A DNA stretch of 11,770 nucleotides, taken from an uncultured Eubacteriales bacterium (lineage in GTDB: Bacteria > Bacillota > Clostridia > Oscillospirales > Oscillospiraceae). Location of the stretch: contig CAJLCS010000053.1 in NCBI GenBank assembly GCA_905205195.1, positions 1 through 11,770 of the forward strand. Reading direction: 5' to 3'. Below, piece by piece: positions 6,314-11,770 of the stretch. Each line of letters starts with the position of its first letter. The first letter of the stretch is position 1. Under the pieces are notes generated by a model. It had not been told where the DNA came from and searched no databases. It worked only from the letters and a program-made list of their open reading frames with translations. Both the position numbers and the translations under genes were made by a program.

Positions 6314-7666
6314 CTATTCGGCGGGGAGGGCGGACAGCTCGGTCCGGTACACCCGGCGGAAATAGAGAATTTCAAAGGCCGCCGTCATGATCCAGGAGAA
6401 GGGATAGAGGATATACAGCGACAAAATGGTGTGATAGTGGGCAAATACCGTGTAAACCCAGAAAATGCGGAACACGCAGGAGCCGAGAATCACCACAATT
6501 GTGGGAATGACCGTTTTGCCGAGGCCCCGGGAGGCGGCGATGGTGCAGTCCATAAAGGCCGACACACAGTAGGAGAAGGCCATGATCCGCAGCCGCTTCA
6601 TACCGGCGTCCACCACGGCGGCGTCGGTGGTGAAAAGCGACAGGAACTGCCGCCCGAACAGCAGCAGCAGCACACCGGCCACGGCCGCGGCGGCAAAGGC
6701 GTAGGCGATGCACAGCAGGTAGCTTTTTAGCACCCGCTTGCGCTTCCCGGCGCCGTAGTTCTGGCCTATGAAGGTGGTGCAGGCCACATAGATGGCGGCC
6801 ATCATGTCGTACACCAGCGCATCGGCGTTGGCGGCGGCGGAATTGCCCTCCACCATCACCGTGTCGAAGGAATTGACGGCGGACTGAATGAACAGATTGG
6901 CCAGGGCGAAAATGGCGTTTTGGAATCCGGCGGGAATACCCAGCATCAGCACGGTTCTGGACTCGGCGCCGTGGAGCCGCAGCTCCTTCAGGCGGAGCCG
7001 GTAGTCCGGCTCGCACCGGAACATCCGCAGCAGAATCAGCCCGGCGGAAAGATACTGGGAAATCACGCTGGCCAGCGCCACGCCCAGCACGCTGAGATGG
7101 AAGCAGATGACGAAAATCAGATTCAGAATGATATTGACCACACCGGCGGCGGCCAGATAATACAGGGGCCGCTTGGAGTCGCCCTCGGCGCTGAGGACGC
7201 CGTTGCCGTAGTTGTACAGTGCCAGCGCGGGCATTCCGAGCAGGTAAACCTTCATGTACAGGGCCGCGCCGTCCAGCAGCTCGGGCTTGGTGCCCAGAAT
7301 GCCCAGCATCCAGTCGGTAATCAGCAGCCCCAGCCCGGTGAGCAGGACGCCGTAAATCAGGGAAATCAGCAGGGAAGTGTGGATCACCCGCCGCATCCGT
7401 CCGGTGTCCCGGGCGCCGATGCACTGGGCGGTGATGGCGTTGATGCCGCTGCCCATGCCGATGAGCTGCCCCGTAAACAACGTGACGAAAATGGTGCAGG
7501 ACCCCACGGATCCCAGCGCATGGGACCCGGCCCAGCGGCCCACCACCGCAATGTCGGACATATTGAACAGAACCTGAAGGATGTTGGAAAAAACAAGCGG
7601 AATACTGAACCGGATAATGTTCTTGCTCAGGGATCCGCTGGTCATGGAGATGGTTTTGCTTTGCAT
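6314..7666 (-). CDS. MATE-family multidrug/metabolite efflux transporter
   Basis: The 450-residue protein has the length and the roughly twelve hydrophobic helices of MATE transporters, in two related halves. The first helix region reads FSIPLVFSNILQVLFNMSD, followed by VVGRWAGSHALGSVG. The second half contains TTFIGQNYGAGKRKRVLKSY, the family's usual loop sequence. MATE proteins sit in the cytoplasmic membrane and export cationic drugs or metabolites in exchange for Na+ or H+; the substrate here is unknown. The ATG at 7666 has AGGAG 8 bases upstream, giving MQSKTISMTSGSL. The frame extends upstream to 7726, but that part overlaps the promoter. A promoter in front, the terminator of the previous gene before it and a terminator behind indicate a single-gene transcript. 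Confidence 0.93.
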   Translation of the reverse strand: MQSKTISMTSGSLSKNIIRFSIPLVFSNILQVLFNMSDIAVVGRWAGSHALGSVGSCTIFVTLFTGQLIGMGSGINAITAQCIGARDTGRMRRVIHTSLLISLIYGVLLTGLGLLITDWMLGILGTKPELLDGAALYMKVYLLGMPALALYNYGNGVLSAEGDSKRPLYYLAAAGVVNIILNLIFVICFHLSVLGVALASVISQYLSAGLILLRMFRCEPDYRLRLKELRLHGAESRTVLMLGIPAGFQNAIFALANLFIQSAVNSFDTVMVEGNSAAANADALVYDMMAAIYVACTTFIGQNYGAGKRKRVLKSYLLCIAYAFAAAAVAGVLLLLFGRQFLSLFTTDAAVVDAGMKRLRIMAFSYCVSAFMDCTIAASRGLGKTVIPTIVVILGSCVFRIFWVYTVFAHYHTILSLYILYPFSWIMTAAFEILYFRRVYRTELSALPAE

Positions 7667-7714
7667 GGGATCGCTCCTGTCCGTAAAAAATGACGGCCGC
7701 GCCGCGTAATCTTT

Positions 7715-7743
7715 AAAATACCGCAAATTCCGAAAAAAATCAA
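7715..7743 (-). promoter_or_regulatory. Promoter of the MATE gene
   Basis: On the - strand, TTGATT (7743-7738) and TATTTT (7720-7715) are separated by exactly 17 bases. Transcription would start near 7708, leaving a leader of about 42 bases before the ATG at 7666. It lies just after the DUF3048 terminator, which supports an independent transcript. Confidence 0.6.
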
Positions 7744-7782
7744 GTACTGCCGCAGAAAGAAACGGAAAAATGTCGGCATAAG

Positions 7783-7811
7783 AAAAGTTCCGGCGTTTCG
7801 CCGGAACTTTT
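7783..7811 (-). terminator. Intrinsic terminator of the DUF3048 lipoprotein gene
   Basis: A 12-bp stem, AAAAGTTCCGGC (7783-7794) with GCCGGAACTTTT (7800-7811), encloses GTTTC. It starts 9 bases after the TAA stop on the - strand. The final TTTT of the arm followed by CTTATG gives the U-tract for - strand transcription. Confidence 0.85.
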
Positions 7812-7819
7812 CAGAGAAA

Positions 7820-8920
7820 TTATTGATAGTCAGGCTCGCCGTCCAGCGGCACCACAGCCACATAGCTCTTGCCTACGCCCAACGACAGCAGGGTGCCGTC
7901 GGTTTTGGTGTAGACGAAGGGCTCGTCAACGCTGCCCCGGCTCCAGTGGATGGGGATGAGCTTGCCGCCGCAGGCAAAGTAGCCGTCGCCAGAGGTGTCG
8001 GTCATTTCCACGAACTGCCGATAGCCCTCGGAATCGGTGTAGCTGTAGGCCTTCATAATCAGCACATTGCGGAAGCTGAGGGTGTCGTTGGTATTGCCGT
8101 CAATCAGCGCGTCGCCGTACTGGGCGGCCTTGTAGGTGCCGCTGGCCTCGTCGTAGGTCAGGGTGGTGGTTTTGCCGTTTTCGTGGAAATTCACCACGAT
8201 TTCCCGGGCGTCCGCACCGTCGGACGGAGTGCCGTCCTCCACAAAGCGCCAGCCGAAGTTCTCGCCCTCGGGCCGTTCCTGGGTGTAGCCTTGATCGATG
8301 GCGGCCTGGACCAGATCCTCGCCCTCGGCAAAGGAGGTGTGCTCCAGATCATAACCGGCGCTGAGCCGGTAGGAGTCCCGGTAGTAGGCGGAGCCGCCCT
8401 TGCTCCGGAGGGGGCACAGATCGTCCACGTCCAGATTCTGCAGCTCGGCCAGCGCGTACTCGCTGAAGCCGTGGTGGATGTAAATGGCGTCCACGCCCAG
8501 GGCCAGATCGATGAGATAGGTCCGGGCGCTGCGGATGGAGCCGATGTGCTCCACCTTGCTCAGGTCGTCGAAAATGGCCAGACACCGGGTGATGCCGCCC
8601 TCGGCCAGAATCTCATAGAGAATGTCGGCTTGGGAGGTGCCGCACTGGGGCATGGCGTACACGATATTATTGATGGTCACCGCATAGGGCCGGGCGGTGA
8701 ACCGGTGATCCATCGGCTCGCCGGTGAGGGGGTTGCGGTAAACCACAGCCGGCTCCAGGGCCTGATCTTCCGTGGGAGGCACCGTCGTCGGGGCGACGGT
8801 TTCCGTGGGGGCAGTCGTTTCGGTGGGGGCTGTGGTGGTTTCCGGCTGCTTTTTGCCGCAGGCCGTCAGGCCGAACAGCAGGCATCCCGCCAGAAGAAGA
8901 GAAAGCAATCGTTTCATCAT
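7820..8920 (-). CDS. DUF3048 (YerB-like) lipoprotein
   Basis: The 366-residue protein starts with a lipoprotein signal: MMKRLLS, a hydrophobic run, and the lipobox LTAC with the lipidated Cys at residue 21. A Thr/Pro-rich linker follows (about 27-51, with repeated APTET units). The body matches DUF3048 proteins such as Bacillus YerB: YRNPLTGEP (61-69), RPYAVTINN (77-85), QADILYEILAEGGITR (97-112) and IGSIRSARTYLIDLA (126-140). The biochemical role of the family is not established as far as I know; it is anchored outside the membrane. Two ATG codons (8920 and 8917) follow an AAGGA site; I chose the first, 6 bases away, but the second is possible. It has its own promoter and terminator. Read-through from the binding-protein gene 80 bases upstream is also possible. 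Confidence 0.9.
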   Translation of the reverse strand: MMKRLLSLLLAGCLLFGLTACGKKQPETTTAPTETTAPTETVAPTTVPPTEDQALEPAVVYRNPLTGEPMDHRFTARPYAVTINNIVYAMPQCGTSQADILYEILAEGGITRCLAIFDDLSKVEHIGSIRSARTYLIDLALGVDAIYIHHGFSEYALAELQNLDVDDLCPLRSKGGSAYYRDSYRLSAGYDLEHTSFAEGEDLVQAAIDQGYTQERPEGENFGWRFVEDGTPSDGADAREIVVNFHENGKTTTLTYDEASGTYKAAQYGDALIDGNTNDTLSFRNVLIMKAYSYTDSEGYRQFVEMTDTSGDGYFACGGKLIPIHWSRGSVDEPFVYTKTDGTLLSLGVGKSYVAVVPLDGEPDYQ

Positions 8921-8968
8921 GATTCGTCCTTTCCGTAGGTCTCTTCGAACATGGGAACTTACTGCCTC

Positions 8969-8997
8969 ATTATATCAAAGAGTGACAAAAAGCGCAA
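8969..8997 (-). promoter_or_regulatory. Extended -10 promoter of the DUF3048 gene
   Basis: On the - strand there is a perfect TATAAT (8974-8969) preceded by TGA (8977-8975), an extended -10. The -35 is TTGCGC (8997-8992) with a 17-base spacer. Transcription would start near 8962, about 42 bases before the ATG. The -35 lies just after the stop of the upstream gene, and no terminator hairpin is visible between the two genes. Confidence 0.72.
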
Positions 8998-9000
8998 CCG

Positions 9001-10575
9001 TTAATTTTCGGGTTCTGTGGAGACTGCCGAATCCTCCGGCATATCCACCGTCAGCGCCTCGGCAAGGGACCGGCCGGTGGAGTAGTAGAACAGGTTGTCC
9101 CGGGCGGGGGAGAGCTGATTCAGCAGGCCCCGGGTGGCGTAAACGGCATAGTTGCAGAACAGAATCGGGCACAGCCGCCCGTCGTCCATGACGGCCTGAT
9201 GGAGGGTGTAGTAGTTGCCGCTGTTGGCGAGGGATTCCAGGCAGGCGCTGTAAAGGGCTGCGTCGTCCATGCCGCCGTAGTTCAGATTGCCCCAGTTTTC
9301 GAAGAAGGGGGACAGATCCATGTTGGGCGACAGCTTGGTCTGGCCCAGATACAGGTCGTAGGTCCGGTAGAGCAGGGCTTCCTTGTACTGGGCGGTGGAC
9401 AGGGCCTTCAGCTCCACGGTCAGGCCGCCGTTCTGGAGCATCTGCCGGATATCCCGGGCCACCCGGACCCGCAGGCCGTCGTCCTTGTTGACCAGCAGCA
9501 CCACGGAAGCGCCCTTTTTCCCGGCGGCGGTGACCGCCCGGGCAAATTTTGCGGAATCGTAGGTGTATTTGGCGGCCAGCGCGTCGCTGTAGTAGGGCGA
9601 CTGGGGCGACGCGGGCAGGGAAGCGGCCTGAGCGAAGCCATGGTAGTAGCTGCCGGCCAGTGTTTCCCGGTCGATGGCGAAGGGCAGGGCGCTGCGGACC
9701 GTGGCGTCGGAAAAGACCTCGCTTTCCTGATTGGTGGCAAGGTACAAAAACATTCCGTTTTCGCAGTCCCACAGCTCGTAGTCGCAGCGGAAGCTGGCGT
9801 AGCTGTCGGAGGCGGGGGTGGCGCAGACCAGATCCACGCCGCCGAACTCAAACTGGTCCCGGACCTCGGAGGCGGCCCCCGCCGTCTGAAGCGTCACCGT
9901 CGGCACGTCCAGCGGCAGCGCCGCCTTGCACCACCAGCCGCTGCGGCGGCGCAGCAGGCCGCCAGTGCCGGATTCCTCCAGCGTGTAGGGGCCGGTGCCG
10001 ATGGGGCGGGTGCTGTCGGTCTGACCGGCCTTGAGAATGGGCACGTCCAGCAGCAGCGGCAGATTTTCGTAGGGGGTGTCCAGCGTCACCGTGACGCCGT
10101 CGCCGTTCTGGCTGATGTCGGAGACATGGCTGAACCGGCCTCCGTAGTAGTCGCTTTCCCGGGCGGCCTGTAAGGTGGCCGCCACGTCGGCGGCGGTGAC
10201 GGCGCTGCCGTCGGAGAAGGTGGCCTGGGTGACGTAAAAGGTGTAGACGGTGTTGTCCGGCGACACGGTGTACCGGTCGCAGAGCAGCGGCTCCACCCGG
10301 TAGGTTCGGTCCACGCTGAACAGCCCCTGATACAGCAGGGAAAACAGCGCCCGGTTGGCGGCGTCGGTGCAGGCCAGGGGATTCATGGTCAGATCGGGGT
10401 GATAGGTCATGGTCACAGTGTCGGCAGTCGTCTGCTCGGTGGGCTGGGCGGCAATGGTGCTGTCGTCCTCCATCACCAGCGCGTTGCCGGTGGGGGTATG
10501 ACCGCCGCTCTTGGCGGCGCAGCCGGAAAGCAGGCTCAGCGCCAGCAGAATCGGCACAAACTTGCGGAGCTTCAA
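9001..10575 (-). CDS. Family-5 ABC solute-binding lipoprotein (peptide/nickel type), TTG start
   Basis: The 524-residue protein has a lipoprotein signal (MKLRKFVPIL, lipobox LLSGC, lipidated Cys19). The SBP_bac_5 body includes ALFSLLYQGLFSVD (77-90), the family-typical SDGSAVTAADVAAT (121-134) and a later RPIGTGPYTLEE. Family members bind oligopeptides, dipeptides, nickel chelates or similar on the outer membrane face; the ligand is unknown. The start is TTG at 10575: AAGGAGG lies 7 bases upstream, and TTG overlaps the TGA of pgeF as TTGA. An ATG seven codons earlier would place the ribosome site inside the coding part and has no site of its own. It appears to be last in the secA-pgeF operon. 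No permease or ATPase genes are nearby. Confidence 0.9.
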   Translation of the reverse strand: MKLRKFVPILLALSLLSGCAAKSGGHTPTGNALVMEDDSTIAAQPTEQTTADTVTMTYHPDLTMNPLACTDAANRALFSLLYQGLFSVDRTYRVEPLLCDRYTVSPDNTVYTFYVTQATFSDGSAVTAADVAATLQAARESDYYGGRFSHVSDISQNGDGVTVTLDTPYENLPLLLDVPILKAGQTDSTRPIGTGPYTLEESGTGGLLRRRSGWWCKAALPLDVPTVTLQTAGAASEVRDQFEFGGVDLVCATPASDSYASFRCDYELWDCENGMFLYLATNQESEVFSDATVRSALPFAIDRETLAGSYYHGFAQAASLPASPQSPYYSDALAAKYTYDSAKFARAVTAAGKKGASVVLLVNKDDGLRVRVARDIRQMLQNGGLTVELKALSTAQYKEALLYRTYDLYLGQTKLSPNMDLSPFFENWGNLNYGGMDDAALYSACLESLANSGNYYTLHQAVMDDGRLCPILFCNYAVYATRGLLNQLSPARDNLFYYSTGRSLAEALTVDMPEDSAVSTEPEN

Positions 10576-11381
10576 GCAGGCTCCTCCTTTCTGCATACAA
10601 TCACGGCGCCCTGGGCGCCCCGGGCGGCTCCCACCCGGCGGTGGGACCAGAACCGGTCCGGCCGGCAGGCAGTGCAGTCGGTGCTGATGTCGATATGACG
10701 GACACCGGCCTGCTCCAGAATCAGCCGGTTGACGGACTTCAGGTCCACGTCGAATTTTCCGCCGGGCCGGACGCGGATCCACGGCTTTGCCGCCGGGCCG
10801 ACAGAGGCTAAAATCGCCTCGGGCACGTCGGCGTCGGTTTCAAAGCAGCAGGGGCCGATGTTGGGGCCGATGGCGGCCCGGAGATGCTCCGGCCGGGTGC
10901 CGAAGGCGTCGGTCATGGCCCGGACGGCCTTGGCGGCGATCCGATTGGCGGTGCCCCGCCAACCGGCGTGGACGGCGCCTACGGCACCGGTTTCCGGGTC
11001 CCACAGCAAAACCGGCGTGCAGTCGGCGGCGAAGGCCACCAGACCGATGCCGGGCTCGTCGGTGATCAGACCGTCGCAGCCCTCCAGATCGGGCCGGAAC
11101 AGCCCGGCCCCGGCTTCGGCCCGGCCCACCCGGCGGACAATGTCGGAGTGAATCTGCCGGGTCAGCACCAGATTTTCCGGCGCAAAGCCGATGGCCCGGC
11201 CGAGAATGCGGTAATTTTCCAGCACCCGGGCCGGGTCGTCCCCCCGGCGGGTGCCCAGATTCAGGGAAGCCAGCATCCCTTCGCTGACGCCGCCCAGCCG
11301 GGTGGTAAACCCGTGGGGCACGGCGATGCAGTCGGCGGTCAGGTATTCCAGCGCGCCCCGGCGTATCGTGTTCAGTGCCAT
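10572..11381 (-). CDS. pgeF: PgeF, laccase-domain (YfiH/YlmD) family protein
   Basis: The 269-residue protein is full length for the family. It carries the hallmark motifs: TRQIHSD with His78, FAADCTPVLL with Cys121, VHAGWRGT with His138 (the three expected zinc ligands), and AIGPNIGPCCFE at 170-181. Family members have been described as a peptidoglycan editing factor in Escherichia coli and as purine nucleoside phosphorylase/adenosine deaminase enzymes related to human LACC1. The older name is polyphenol oxidase. It is cytoplasmic, with no signal peptide. The ATG at 11381 lies 7 bases after the secA stop and has no strong ribosome site, which suggests translational coupling to secA. Its TGA overlaps the TTG start of the next gene. 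Confidence 0.93.
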   Translation of the reverse strand: MALNTIRRGALEYLTADCIAVPHGFTTRLGGVSEGMLASLNLGTRRGDDPARVLENYRILGRAIGFAPENLVLTRQIHSDIVRRVGRAEAGAGLFRPDLEGCDGLITDEPGIGLVAFAADCTPVLLWDPETGAVGAVHAGWRGTANRIAAKAVRAMTDAFGTRPEHLRAAIGPNIGPCCFETDADVPEAILASVGPAAKPWIRVRPGGKFDVDLKSVNRLILEQAGVRHIDISTDCTACRPDRFWSHRRVGAARGAQGAVIVCRKEEPA

Positions 11382-11388
11382 CGGTCCG

Positions 11389-11770
<382 letters not shown>

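Noticed and set aside
5278..6375. A 365-codon open frame on the - strand
   Set aside because: It crosses the terminator and lies antisense to the AraC-family gene. Its content is Pro/Arg/Gln-rich with no recognisable domain.
6248..6730. A 160-codon + strand frame starting just before the terminator
   Set aside because: Its first codons are the terminator hairpin itself and the rest is antisense to MATE. The ATG has upstream purines but no credible product.
7823..8938. A 371-codon open frame on the + strand
   Set aside because: It is a mirror of the DUF3048 gene with low-complexity composition; the - strand frame has a lipobox, promoter, ribosome site and terminator.
8969..8988. TTGTCA as the -35 of the DUF3048 promoter
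   Set aside because: It lies only 8 bases from the TATAAT. TTGCGC at 17 bases, with the TGn extension, is the workable arrangement.

Overview
This is a G+C-rich stretch of bacterial chromosome. Lipobox signal peptides, strong AGGAGG-type ribosome binding sites, sigma-A-like promoters, intrinsic terminators and the protein families all point to a Gram-positive Firmicute. A short hairpin repeat between two convergent genes resembles, from memory, repeats common in gut Clostridia, so a gut member of the Oscillospirales is my best guess. That placement is inference. I see no phage, plasmid, CRISPR, tRNA or rRNA sequence.

Left part (1-1933, + strand): the 3' end of one sugar-type ABC solute-binding lipoprotein and its terminator, then a complete paralogue with its own extended -10 promoter and terminator. 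No permease or ATPase gene accompanies them here.

Centre-left (1950-6045): on the - strand, a probable operon reads GH20 beta-N-acetylhexosaminidase-like enzyme (5169-3802), signal-less DUF11 repeat protein (3705-2854), EamA/DMT-family transporter (2819-1950). Divergent to it on the + strand is an AraC-family regulator (5305-6045). The 136-base divergent region holds two promoters and, between them, a 13-base direct repeat (12 of 13 matching, 19 bases apart). The repeat sits where a class II AraC-type activator would bind for the GH20 promoter, which has a weak -35. This regulator-enzyme-DUF11-transporter cassette is the most distinctive unit of the window; a role in using N-acetylated amino-sugar compounds is a hypothesis.

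Centre-right (6046-9000): a hairpin repeat and a bidirectional terminator separate the regulator from a single MATE efflux gene on the - strand. Upstream of that lies a DUF3048 (YerB-like) lipoprotein gene. Both genes have recognisable promoters, and a terminator separates them.

Right end (9001-11770, - strand): a compact operon of the secA 3' end, pgeF (laccase-domain family) and a family-5 (peptide-type) solute-binding lipoprotein. secA and pgeF are 7 bases apart. pgeF and the binding protein overlap by TTGA, which places the start of the latter at a TTG codon. I see no terminator after the binding protein, so this transcript may run into the DUF3048 gene.

The window carries at least four lipoproteins, two transporters and part of the Sec translocase, so it is biased toward envelope and uptake functions. 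Apart from the regulated GH20 cassette and some unusual start and overlap arrangements, the content is ordinary chromosomal material.
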